Below, in pieces: positions 1-6,348 of a DNA stretch of 9,384 nt (positions within the stretch are counted from its first letter, which is position 1; the number at the start of each line of letters is the position of its first letter). The translations under genes were made by a program, and so were the position numbers. The DNA is taken from contig CAZVCJ010000153.1 of NCBI GenBank assembly GCA_964625745.1, forward strand, positions 1 through 9,384, written 5' to 3'. The notes below the pieces were generated by a model. It made no database searches, was not told the origin of the DNA, and worked only from the letters and a program-made list of their open reading frames with translations. The stretch comes from CAZVCJ01 sp964625745 (lineage in GTDB: Bacteria > Chloroflexota > Anaerolineae > VGOG01).

Positions 1-77
1 AACGTCATTCAGGCCATTGCCGTGCCACTCGATCCCTAAATTTCCATCTACTGAGGCTGGCAGCCCGGTTCGGCCAA

Positions 78-638
78 TTGGCGCCCTGCCCGGCATCGCT
101 GGACTGGCTGGTGGACAATCCCATTCGCCGCTGGGAAATGCGTCCCATGCTAGACCGGGTGGGCATTTGCCCCGGCGAACGGGTGCTGGAACTCGGCCCT
201 GGGCCGGGGATGTTCACCGTGGAGGCGGCGCGGCGCGTGGGGCCGGAAGGGCGGCTCATCGCCGTGGACATTCAGCCAAAGATGATCGCTCAGGTGGAGA
301 AGCGGGTGCGGGAGGCCGGGCTGACCAACGTCGAAACCCACGTCGCCGATGCCTACCACCTGCCGCTGGACGACGCCAGTGTGGACCGCGCCTTCCTGGT
401 CACGGTGTTGCCTGAGGTTCCCGACCAGGCCCGCGCGCTGGCTGAACTGCGCCGGGTGTTGAAGCCGGGCGGACTGCTCTCCATAACTGAGGAGTTCTTC
501 GACCCCGACTATCCGTTCGCCTTCGAGACCGTCCGGCGCGTGGAGGCGGCGGGGTTCAAGCTTGACCAGCGGTTTGGCAACTTCTGGGTCTACACGCTGA
601 ATTTTCGGCGCGATGCAGCGCCAGGGTATCCGGAGTGA
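78..638 (+). CDS. Class I SAM-dependent methyltransferase (type 11-like)
   Basis: This 186-residue protein has the Rossmann-type methyltransferase fold. Motif I is VLELGPGPG (36-44), the acidic residue that holds the SAM ribose is D64 in AVDIQ, an ADAYHLPL segment follows (90-97), and the post-motif III loop is LKPGG (128-132). The N-terminal SLDWLVDNPIRR block and the C-terminal GNFWVYTLNFRR block look like family-specific parts, but the substrate cannot be read from them. It is probably cytosolic. The start is uncertain: the first usable codon is TTG at 78 with no good ribosome site, and the frame stays open to the left edge without an ATG or GTG, so the true start may lie outside the window. 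The next methyltransferase begins 24 bp after the stop, suggesting co-transcription. The fold is certain; the substrate is unknown. Confidence 0.85.
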   Translation: MAPCPASLDWLVDNPIRRWEMRPMLDRVGICPGERVLELGPGPGMFTVEAARRVGPEGRLIAVDIQPKMIAQVEKRVREAGLTNVETHVADAYHLPLDDASVDRAFLVTVLPEVPDQARALAELRRVLKPGGLLSITEEFFDPDYPFAFETVRRVEAAGFKLDQRFGNFWVYTLNFRRDAAPGYPE

Positions 639-662
639 ACGAGAACAAGAAGGGCCAGAATC

Positions 663-1307
663 ATGAGCAAATGGCATCAAACCTTCTTTGATGTGACGGG
701 AAGAAAGCCGTCAGGGTGGCCGGGGAAGCTCTTGTACGGGAGCCGGGAACCCATAGGGCATTACGGTTTTTTCCGCGTGGCTATTGGGAGGTTACAACTC
801 CAGCCTGAGGACGTTTTTCTCGAGATTGGGTGCGGGGGCGGCGCTTTGCTCGACATGGTCTTGCAAACTGTGCAGCAGGCTTGCGGGATAGATCATAGCC
901 CGGACATGGTTGAGCTTGCCAGGCAGAAGAATGGGAAAGCGCTGTCCGAGGGGCGTGTCGAGATCATACAGGGTGATATTGAAGCCCTTCCATGGGCCGA
1001 GAATCACTTTACCTGTGCTGCCGGTGTTGAGGTGCTATACTTCATCGAGAACCTGAGACGGGCTTCAGAGGAGCTTTGCAGGGTGCTAAAGCCAGGTGGA
1101 CGCCTCGTGCTCGTAACGGGGGCACAACCCAAATCCGCGCTGGCCAACCTGGCCTATGGTATCTGGCTAAAGTATATGCGTTTTTACCCCAACGACGAAC
1201 TGGCAGCCGTGCTGAGACAGGCGGGATTCCAAGCGGTTCAAGTGGAGAGCGTAGCCAGGTCAGAACACACTGCCTATGCCCATCAACTTGTCTATGCGGT
1301 GAAATGA
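663..1307 (+). CDS. Class I SAM-dependent methyltransferase
   Basis: This 214-residue methyltransferase has motif I LEIGCGGG (53-60), acidic residue D77 in GIDHS, a GDIEALPW segment (104-111) and LKPGGRL (142-148). The N-terminal stretch TGRKPSGWPGKLLYG resembles a group of UbiE-like bacterial and archaeal methyltransferases whose substrates are mostly undetermined. The start is the ATG after AGAAGGG (648-654), with 8 bases of spacing. It sits between another methyltransferase and a reductase-like gene, probably in one operon. By eye its codons end in A or T more often than those of its neighbours (for example in the first 20 codons), which could mean a separate origin. It is only distantly similar to the upstream methyltransferase, so it is not a recent tandem copy. 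Confidence 0.87.
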   Translation: MSKWHQTFFDVTGRKPSGWPGKLLYGSREPIGHYGFFRVAIGRLQLQPEDVFLEIGCGGGALLDMVLQTVQQACGIDHSPDMVELARQKNGKALSEGRVEIIQGDIEALPWAENHFTCAAGVEVLYFIENLRRASEELCRVLKPGGRLVLVTGAQPKSALANLAYGIWLKYMRFYPNDELAAVLRQAGFQAVQVESVARSEHTAYAHQLVYAVK

Positions 1308-1344
1308 TGCGGAGAGGGATATTTTCTGGAGAGAAGGAGGCACA

Positions 1345-2403
1345 ATGAAAATCCTGGTTTATGGCGCTGGAGTGTTGGGCAGTCTATACGCTGCACGGCT
1401 GCAAGAGGCCGGGCATGCCGTCTCGATCCTGGCGCGGAGGCAACGGCTGGCCAGCATCCGCGAGCACGGCATTGTGCTGGAAGAAGCGATCACCGGCCAT
1501 CGGAGCACCACCCGTGTCAACGTGGTGGAACAGCTTGCGCCGGAAGACGCATACAACCTGGTGATCGTGCTGGTGCCCAAGAATCACGTCTCGGAGGTGT
1601 TGCCAGCGCTGGCTGCCAATCAGCATACGCCCAATGTCTTGTTCATGGGCAACAACGCCGCTGGGCCTGACGAGATGATCGAGGCGCTGGGTCGCGAGCG
1701 CGTCTTGCTGGGCTTTCCGGGAGGCGGAGGCTCGCGGGAGGGGCACGTCGTTCGCTACATTGCATCGTCGGGACGCAGGAGATATGCGACCACGATGGGT
1801 GAATTGGACGGGCGCACTACGCCGCGGCTGGAGCGGATTGTTGAGGCCTTCGAAGGCGCTGAGTTCCCGGTGACCATCAGCCCCAATATGGATGCCTGGC
1901 TCAAGACCCACGTAGCGTTGATTCTGCCCATGGGAGGCGCGCTCTACATGGCTGGGCTCGACAACTACCGGTTGGCGCGCACGCGCGACGCAGTGGTGCT
2001 GATGATCCGCGCCATGCATGAGAGTTTTCGGGTTCTGCGGGCGCTCGATGTCCCCATCACGCCGCCCAGTCTCAAGATGTTCGAGTGGATACCTGAGCCG
2101 ATTTTAGTAGCCTTTGTTCAGCGCATGCTCGACAGTGAAGCTATCGAGGCCGCCCTTGCACACGCCAGAGCGGCCCGTGACGAGGGCAAATACCTCCGAA
2201 ACGAATTCAGGGCGTTGGCCCGTGCCGCCTCCATCCCGACGCCGACGATGGACCGCTTGCGCACGTACATTGACCAGACGGCTCCACCCTTCGCGGACGG
2301 CAGCGCGCAGATACCGATGGACTGGCGCGGGGTGTGGATTGGGCTGGGTGCACTGGTTGGTGCGCTGGCGGTGCTGCTTTTGGTCTGGAGTTTGCTGAGG
2401 TAG
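1345..2403 (+). CDS. Ketopantoate reductase (ApbA/PanE) family protein with C-terminal membrane helix
   Basis: A 352-residue protein of the 2-dehydropantoate 2-reductase fold. The N-terminal Rossmann domain starts directly with MKILVYGAGVLGSLYA, giving the dinucleotide motif G7-A-G9-V-L-G12, with RR at 31-32 suited to NADPH. K79 (VPKNHV) and the NN pair at 103-104 match the cofactor and substrate region of the family. The all-helical C-terminal domain holds K187 in the WLKTHVA helix and E280 at about the place of the family Glu. In E. coli PanE the catalytic Lys is followed four residues later by a substrate-binding Asn; here that position is Ala191. After about residue 326 comes a tryptophan-flanked hydrophobic helix (330-351), making the protein about 50 residues longer than usual and probably tail-anchored. 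ATG 1345 follows AAGGAGG (1334-1340). True ketopantoate reduction is doubtful; another 2-keto acid or small molecule is likely. Confidence 0.82.
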   Translation: MKILVYGAGVLGSLYAARLQEAGHAVSILARRQRLASIREHGIVLEEAITGHRSTTRVNVVEQLAPEDAYNLVIVLVPKNHVSEVLPALAANQHTPNVLFMGNNAAGPDEMIEALGRERVLLGFPGGGGSREGHVVRYIASSGRRRYATTMGELDGRTTPRLERIVEAFEGAEFPVTISPNMDAWLKTHVALILPMGGALYMAGLDNYRLARTRDAVVLMIRAMHESFRVLRALDVPITPPSLKMFEWIPEPILVAFVQRMLDSEAIEAALAHARAARDEGKYLRNEFRALARAASIPTPTMDRLRTYIDQTAPPFADGSAQIPMDWRGVWIGLGALVGALAVLLLVWSLLR

Positions 2404-2444
2404 TCTCCCTGTAAAGTGTTATTGCACTAGAATGAGCTGCTTTT

Positions 2445-2855
2445 GTCATTGCGAGTCGGCCATGGCGCATCGCGCCATCCGTAGGGAGCAGAAACTTCAT
2501 CGTGTCATTGCGAGTCGGTCATGGTGTGGCCTGCCATTCTAAAGGACAGAAACGCCGCCCATCTTGTCATTGCGAAGGCGCGGTGAGTGCGCCTGAAGCA
2601 ATCCCCAACGCTCGTAGGAGATTGCTTCGGCGGAAGAGCGTCGCCTCGCAATGACAGGCCAAGTTTCTGAGTAGGCACGGTTTGTGTGCCGCCTGTCCTG
2701 AGCTTGTCGAAGGGAAGCAATCTCCAATTCGCGGAGTGGGGATTGCTTCGCTTTGCTCGCAATGACAGACAAGTTTCTGAGTAGCGAAGCGACGAAGCAA
2801 TCCCCAGCCTACGGTGGGGGGGATTGCTTCGCTCCCTATGGTCGCTCGCAATGAC
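2445..2855. repeat. Cluster of REP-like GTCATTGCGA palindromic repeats
   Basis: The 515-bp gap between the reductase and the nucleotidyltransferase is filled by repeats, and I see no gene in it. GTCATTGCGA occurs forward at 2445, 2504 and 2566, and as TCGCAATGAC at 2646-2655, 2757-2766 and 2846-2855. Between opposite copies lie GAAGCAATC and GATTGCTTC arms, so 2566-2655 can fold as a long hairpin. AAGTTTCTGAGTAG is repeated directly at 2661-2674 and 2771-2784, with the complement CAGAAACTT near 2489. The sequence type is common between genes in many bacterial genomes, including Chloroflexota. Long reverse-strand reading frames here are by-products of the repeats. Confidence 0.85.
2692..2713. 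repeat. CTGAGCTTGTCGAAGG-type intergenic repeat, copy 1
   Basis: A 22-bp stretch containing CCTGAGCTTGTCGAAGG is embedded in the larger repeat cluster. The same sequence occurs in the opposite orientation, with one extra base, at 8060-8082 inside the MOSC gene, and in partial form (TTCGACAAGCTCAA) twice at 8619-8664. It is a dispersed intergenic repeat independent of the GTCATTGCGA family. Confidence 0.7.
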
Positions 2856-2918
2856 ACAGCATCAACACCCAAAAGGGAGACCACCGTTACTGAGAGGCAG
2901 ACGATAGAGAGCACAGTC

Positions 2919-3668
2919 ATGGAACACGAAGAAAGAATACAACTCGCGCAAAATCTCTGCGCCCGCATGGTTGCCAGGCATCCCGGCGCCATTATGTTAG
3001 GTGGTGTCTACGGCTCCGCAGCGCGGGGTGCGGATACCCAGTGGTCAGACCTTGAGATGTTGTTTGTGGTTCGCGATGGCAGCAAGGTCGAGGGCAAGGA
3101 GTTCCTCTATCGCGGTACAGCCATTGGGTATCAGGTCATTGAACAGCGAAAACTTGAGGAGTTGCTGACCAGCCCGTCTCTCAAGTGGCCGTTTTGGATG
3201 GGTGTGCTCAACGTGCTGAAGGTGCTCCACGGCGACCCGGAACAAGTTCGAGCCTGGATGCAGTTGGGGCAGTCCGTGCCCACGGAGAGGTTTCGCCAGG
3301 CTCTGGAGGCAAGTCTGCCCGGCTTGGTGGTGGAGTCATACGGCCGTATCCTGTCGTGCCAGGAACGGGGGAACACGCACGACATTGGCTGTGCGGTGAT
3401 TGAGGTTCTTTTCGAGATGAATAAAGCTCTCTGCCTTCTGAACCAGCGTTGGGTCACACACGACTACTACCAAGGATTAGTTGATGCCTTCAGCTTTTCC
3501 AAGCTACCTGAAGGATACCAGGACCTCGTTCCCGTAATGTGGCCCGCGCGCGCTGTTGATGAGATTGTGCGGCTGGCAGAGACGCTGGTCCGCAACTTCT
3601 GGCAGTTGCTGGCCGATGAAGGTATCGAAGTGAAGAACTACCACACTGTGGAAGACTTGCCATTGTGA
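2919..3668 (+). CDS. Aminoglycoside ANT(4')/kanamycin nucleotidyltransferase-like protein
   Basis: This 249-residue nucleotidyltransferase has the polymerase-beta-type signature GGVYGSAARG (28-37) followed by WSDLEM, giving metal ligands D44 and E46. The arrangement and length match ANT(4') kanamycin nucleotidyltransferase, whose signature is GVYGSLGR...YSDIEM. The C-terminal block SKLPEGYQDL...NFWQLLADEG (204-234) also mirrors the C-terminal helical domain of that enzyme. These enzymes transfer AMP from ATP to an aminoglycoside hydroxyl. By my recalled alignment, the catalytic base Glu145 of ANT(4') falls on R143 here, while E139 aligns with Glu141, so activity on aminoglycosides is not assured. 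I chose ATG 2919, after GAGAG, because an upstream in-frame GTG lies inside the repeat cluster. The stop is 19 bp before the AbrB-like gene, suggesting an operon. Confidence 0.78.
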   Translation: MEHEERIQLAQNLCARMVARHPGAIMLGGVYGSAARGADTQWSDLEMLFVVRDGSKVEGKEFLYRGTAIGYQVIEQRKLEELLTSPSLKWPFWMGVLNVLKVLHGDPEQVRAWMQLGQSVPTERFRQALEASLPGLVVESYGRILSCQERGNTHDIGCAVIEVLFEMNKALCLLNQRWVTHDYYQGLVDAFSFSKLPEGYQDLVPVMWPARAVDEIVRLAETLVRNFWQLLADEGIEVKNYHTVEDLPL

Positions 3669-3670
3669 AG

Positions 3671-3690
3671 AAGGAGGAGGTTCTGTAGTG
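3671..3690 (+). promoter_or_regulatory. Strong ribosome binding site deciding a GTG start
   Basis: AAGGAGGAGG (3671-3680) lies directly after the stop codon of the nucleotidyltransferase and 7 bases before GTG at 3688. No ATG fits the downstream frame near this position, so the site fixes GTG as the start of the AbrB-like protein. Its position suits translation coupled to the upstream gene. Confidence 0.8.
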
Positions 3691-4086
3691 CCAAGGCTAG
3701 TCAAGGGAGGCAAGTGGGCCTACGGTTGGGTGGTCATCGGGCCAGAGGGGGAGATCACCATCCCACCGGAGGCGTGGCGCGAGTTCGGTTTCCAGGCCGG
3801 AGGCGAGGCGATTTTCACACCAGGCAGCCGTCGCTCTGGTGGGTTCGGCATCAGCACACCGGAACTGATGGCAGAAGTATCCGAACGGCTGGAGGGTGCT
3901 ACGATGCGCGTGCTGGCCCGAGGGCGGTTCACTGAGGGCGGACGGGTGACGGTGCCGCCGGAAGTGGGAGTGAAGCCAGGCGACAGGCTGCTGACGGTGC
4001 GCGGCAGTCGCTACGGGCTGGGCTTCGTGGCCCAGGGGCCGATCTACGAAGAAGCGCTGAAGCATCCCGAACTGGAGGTTTTTTAG
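3688..4086 (+). CDS. Tandem AbrB/MazE/SpoVT-like domain protein
   Basis: This 132-residue protein contains two successive AbrB/SpoVT-like modules. The first runs about 14-57 with GEITIPPEAWREFGF as the core, and the second about 77-116 with GRVTVPPEVGVKPGDRLL. The pattern (Gly, short beta strand, I/V-P-x-E, then helix and GD or AG turn) is typical of the swapped-hairpin fold, which in dimeric AbrB proteins makes a DNA-binding barrel. With two modules in one chain, a single molecule could form the barrel. Known members are transition-state regulators or antitoxins, but no toxin partner is evident nearby. It lies between the nucleotidyltransferase (19 bp) and the membrane methyltransferase (4 bp), so it may regulate this operon. 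DNA binding itself is inference. Confidence 0.75.
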   Translation: MPRLVKGGKWAYGWVVIGPEGEITIPPEAWREFGFQAGGEAIFTPGSRRSGGFGISTPELMAEVSERLEGATMRVLARGRFTEGGRVTVPPEVGVKPGDRLLTVRGSRYGLGFVAQGPIYEEALKHPELEVF

Positions 4087-4090
4087 AGCC

Positions 4091-5179
4091 ATGACCTACG
4101 ATCAGGTTTTTCTGGCTGCTGCTTTGGGCGTCTTTCTCGTCACCTTCGTCGCCACCATGCTGTACGTGCGGCGGCGAGGGTACGAACCAAAGGGGGTGAT
4201 GACGGACGTCAAAGCGTGGGAAGCCGCTGTCACTACCGCCGCCTCATTGCTCTGGCTGGTAGTGACGCTGCTTTACATCTTCGACGCCCGTAGCGTGGTC
4301 TGGTTCGGGCGTATCGCCTTCCTGGACAACGACGTCGCCAGAGGGTTGGGCATCGCCCTGTCCACAGTTGGCGTGCTCGTGGGCATCGCCGGCGAGGTGG
4401 CGCTGGGGGAACAGTTCCGCGTGGCTCTGCCCAGGGAGGAGACCGAGCTGGTCACCACAGGCATCTACCGCTACATTCGCAACCCCTGTGTCCTGGGGGC
4501 AGACCTCTTCGCGCTGGGCACTCTCTTTATCGCCCCCAGCTTGCTGGCGCTGCTGGCGGTGGTGCTCAACGTCACCGGCTACCACCTGAAGGTGCAGGCT
4601 GAGGAGGAGTATCTGCAGCGGACGCACGGGGCGGAGTATGAGGCGTATTGCGCGAGGACGGGCCGGTTTCTTCCCCGGATCAGAGTGACAGGAGACAAAA
4701 GGTCTGGAGGAATAGTAATCGTAAAAGCGGATATAGCCGACGTTACTGCTATTTACAAACTCGCCTCGCATTACAGCGGTGCGACCCAGGTGTGGGCACA
4801 GGAGAGAATCAACGATCTCATCAGCGAAGGACATTACGTATTGGTGGCCAAGCAACTCGATTCCACGGTGGGCTATGCGATCGCACGGTTTGCGTGGGGC
4901 AAGATGCACGTATGGGACATCGCTGTGAAAGAGGACATGCGGAGACGTGGGATAGGGAAGAAAATGATGTCACAACTGATAGACCACGCAAAGTCGAAGG
5001 AGCTCTCCGAGGTTTATCTTGAGGTATGCGCAAGCAACGTGCCTGCTGTGACAATGTACCAGCACCTTTCTTTTAAGATCAGATTCCCAATGCCCGGATT
5101 ATGCGACGGCGAAGACGGGCTTGCTATGTATCTTCCTCTACTACAAGAAGAGGGTAAGCAAGGGAGAGAGGAGCAATGA
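4091..5179 (+). CDS. Fusion: isoprenylcysteine-methyltransferase-like membrane domain plus GNAT acetyltransferase
   Basis: This 362-residue protein joins two enzyme types. Residues 1 to about 197 form an ICMT/PEMT-type membrane methyltransferase: hydrophobic segments at about 5-25, 42-64, 85-105 and 135-165, the SAM-binding region VTTGIYRYIRNPCVLGAD (121-138), and the family ending EEEYLQRTHGAEYEAYCART then GRFLP. Residues about 208-355 form a GNAT domain with the acetyl-CoA loop R284-R-R-G287-I-G289, strand VWDIAVK (274-280) and the ASNVPAVTMYQHLSF motif (314-328). The linker is only about ten residues. Codons of the GNAT half use A/T third bases more than the methyltransferase half. A GGAGG and an ATC codon at the junction look like the former GNAT start site. 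The start ATG lies 4 bp after the upstream stop, with GGAGG at 4074-4078. Substrates of both halves are unknown. A frameless readthrough by sequencing error is possible but not needed. Confidence 0.8.
   Translation: MTYDQVFLAAALGVFLVTFVATMLYVRRRGYEPKGVMTDVKAWEAAVTTAASLLWLVVTLLYIFDARSVVWFGRIAFLDNDVARGLGIALSTVGVLVGIAGEVALGEQFRVALPREETELVTTGIYRYIRNPCVLGADLFALGTLFIAPSLLALLAVVLNVTGYHLKVQAEEEYLQRTHGAEYEAYCARTGRFLPRIRVTGDKRSGGIVIVKADIADVTAIYKLASHYSGATQVWAQERINDLISEGHYVLVAKQLDSTVGYAIARFAWGKMHVWDIAVKEDMRRRGIGKKMMSQLIDHAKSKELSEVYLEVCASNVPAVTMYQHLSFKIRFPMPGLCDGEDGLAMYLPLLQEEGKQGREEQ
4706..4720 (+). promoter_or_regulatory. Fossil or internal ribosome site at the fusion junction
   Basis: GGAGG (4706-4710) lies 7 bases before an ATC codon (4718-4720, Ile210) that is exactly in frame with the GNAT domain. 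This is ideal Shine-Dalgarno spacing, and a single change ATG to ATC would have removed a start codon. It suggests the acetyltransferase was once a separate gene. ATC might still allow weak internal initiation, giving a free GNAT of 153 residues. Confidence 0.45.
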
Positions 5180-5248
5180 TGGAGAGAGTGATGTGGACGA
5201 GGTGATGGCTCGACTGGAGAAACTGGATGCACCTTGAGGATATAAGCG

Positions 5249-5866
5249 ATGCACTTTGACCATTTTGACCTCGTTGCTCGTTTCTACGACCGCGTGTTCC
5301 ACTTCCTGGGACCAGAACGGCTCATGGGTTTGCTCCAGCCCCAGCCATCGGAGCGCATATTGGACATCGGCGGCGGCACGGGCCGCGTCTCCGGAACCTT
5401 TGGCGACGACTACCTGGTGGTCGTTTGCGACCTCTCCTGGGGGATGTTGGGAGAGGCTCGCCAGAAGCAGATGATCGCTTGCTGTGGCCTGGCCGAGCAC
5501 CTCCCTTTTGCCGATGGGGCTTTCGACCGCATCGTGATGGTGGACACCTTTCACCACCTTCACGACCAGCACGTCGCTGCGAAGGAGACCCTGCGGGTGT
5601 TGCGTCCGGGCGGACGATTGGTCATCGAGGAGCCGGACATTCGCCGCTGGGCAGTGAAATGGACTGCCCTGGGCGAGAGGCTGCTCCTGATGCGCAGTCG
5701 TTTCTACTCCATCGCCGACCTGGTTGACATTTTCAAACAGGCCGGCGCCAGAATCGTGGCCATGGAGGAGGGACACGATTACAACGTGCGCCTGGCTGTG
5801 GAAAGGGAGGAGGTAATACCAATTGCTGTAGGAAGTACAATGAATAAGCGAGTGTCCGCCGGTTGA
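5249..5866 (+). CDS. Class I SAM-dependent methyltransferase with repeat-derived C-terminus
   Basis: This 205-residue UbiE-like methyltransferase begins with MHFDHFDLVARFYDRV and has motif I ILDIGGGTG (37-45), acidic D61 in VVCDLS, an AEHLPFADGAFDRIV segment (82-96), DTFHHL (99-104) and LRPGGRL (118-124). The ATG at 5249 follows GAGGA (5236-5240) with 8 bases of spacing. The end is odd: codons from 190 on (IPIAVGSTMNKRVSAG) and the stop are encoded inside an inverted-repeat element beginning at 5816, so the original end was replaced by the insertion. The core domain appears complete, so activity may be kept. It is 69 bp after the membrane methyltransferase/GNAT fusion and may be the last gene of that operon. 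The substrate is not recognisable. Confidence 0.85.
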   Translation: MHFDHFDLVARFYDRVFHFLGPERLMGLLQPQPSERILDIGGGTGRVSGTFGDDYLVVVCDLSWGMLGEARQKQMIACCGLAEHLPFADGAFDRIVMVDTFHHLHDQHVAAKETLRVLRPGGRLVIEEPDIRRWAVKWTALGERLLLMRSRFYSIADLVDIFKQAGARIVAMEEGHDYNVRLAVEREEVIPIAVGSTMNKRVSAG

Positions 5867-6005
5867 GTAGGCCGAAGGCCGTATCGAAACCAAGGGCGCG
5901 AAGCGTACAACGACGCTTGGTTTCGATACGCTACTCGCCATGGCTTGCAGCTACTCAACCGGCGCTAAACTCATGATTCATGGCGTTTGAAGGGGCAATT
6001 GGTAT
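5816..6005. mobile_element. 190-bp MITE-like inverted-repeat element
   Basis: ATACCAATTGC (5816-5826) is matched by its exact complement at 5995-6005. Moving inwards, both ends show the same blocks at the same spacing: 13 variable bases, ATGAAT, 12 variable bases, then GCCGGTTGAGTAG, so the two 55-bp ends mirror each other. A second stem, CGTATCGAAACCAAG (5880-5894) with CTTGGTTTCGATACG (5916-5930), forms the centre. No transposase is encoded. The CCAATTGC tips are flanked by TA on both sides, which would suit a Tc1/mariner or IS630-type mobilised element, but TA is its own complement, so this is weak. It could also be a compound REP element. Confidence 0.6.
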
Positions 6006-6015
6006 GTGGTTATGA

Positions 6016-6237
6016 TCAGAGTGTATCGCCCCAAACCTGACACAGCCCTTCGGCTCTGCTCAGAACGCCGCCCCGCATTCTTCGCCCACCGGCACCGGTC
6101 GAGGTGAAGGAAGCGGGGCGGTTTGCAGCCAGAATAGCCAGGTCTTCGACGCTCTCGTCCTCGGCGATGATGGCCCACTCGAAGAAACCTCTCGTCCCCA
6201 GGATGCTCATCATGGGGCCAGGCCTTATTTCTATCAC
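6016..6237 (-). CDS. Possible small reverse-strand gene or gene remnant, unknown
   Basis: A reverse-strand frame starting at GTG (6237) would give 73 residues, including MSILGTRGFFEWAIIAEDES. About three quarters of its codons between 6210 and 6060 end in G or C, as in the real genes around it, while the opposite strand does not show this. The end near 6016-6070 enters sequence resembling an intergenic repeat (CTTCGGCTCTGCTCAG), so the C-terminus may be lost. No family was recognised. It lies between the inverted-repeat element and the exonuclease promoter. It may be a decayed fragment rather than a working gene, and it is the only reverse-strand candidate here. Apart from this and the element, the 5867-6265 gap shows nothing. 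Confidence 0.3.
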   Translation of the reverse strand: MIEIRPGPMMSILGTRGFFEWAIIAEDESVEDLAILAANRPASFTSTGAGGRRMRGGVLSRAEGLCQVWGDTL

Positions 6238-6265
6238 ATTCCATCCGTCTGCGCAAAGGGAAGGT

Positions 6266-6294
6266 TTGCCTAATGTGGCGGGTGGTGCTATAAT
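6266..6294 (+). promoter_or_regulatory. Sigma70-type promoter for the exonuclease III gene
   Basis: TTGCCT (6266-6271) and a perfect TATAAT (6289-6294) are separated by 17 bases. Transcription would start near 6301-6302, leaving a leader of about 47 bases before the ATG at 6349. It is one of only two clear consensus promoters in the window and makes the exonuclease gene the head of its own unit. Confidence 0.75.
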
Positions 6295-6348
6295 GTTCCT
6301 GGTGTACAGAGACGCATCATTGCCGAGATCCTCGTTAGTGGAGGCGAG

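Noticed and set aside
1384..2019. Long reverse-strand frame of 211 codons
   Set aside because: It is opposite a clear reductase gene with family motifs and is a mirror of its codon bias.
2445..2855. CRISPR array
   Set aside because: Units occur in both orientations with irregular spacing, there are no uniform spacers and no cas genes.
2814..2918. Upstream GTG start extending the nucleotidyltransferase by 35 residues
   Set aside because: The extra residues are encoded by the repeat cluster; ATG 2919 has a ribosome site and gives the family's usual length.
2505..2992. Several reverse-strand reading frames of 77-141 codons
   Set aside because: They translate the GTCATTGCGA and CTTCGACAAGCTCAGG repeats in various frames; such peptides are a known by-product of these repeats and have no start signals.
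5176..5237. Mini frames between the fusion gene and the methyltransferase, for example one ending MARLEKLDAP
   Set aside because: Too short and without support; possibly the leftover end of a lost gene, but this cannot be shown.
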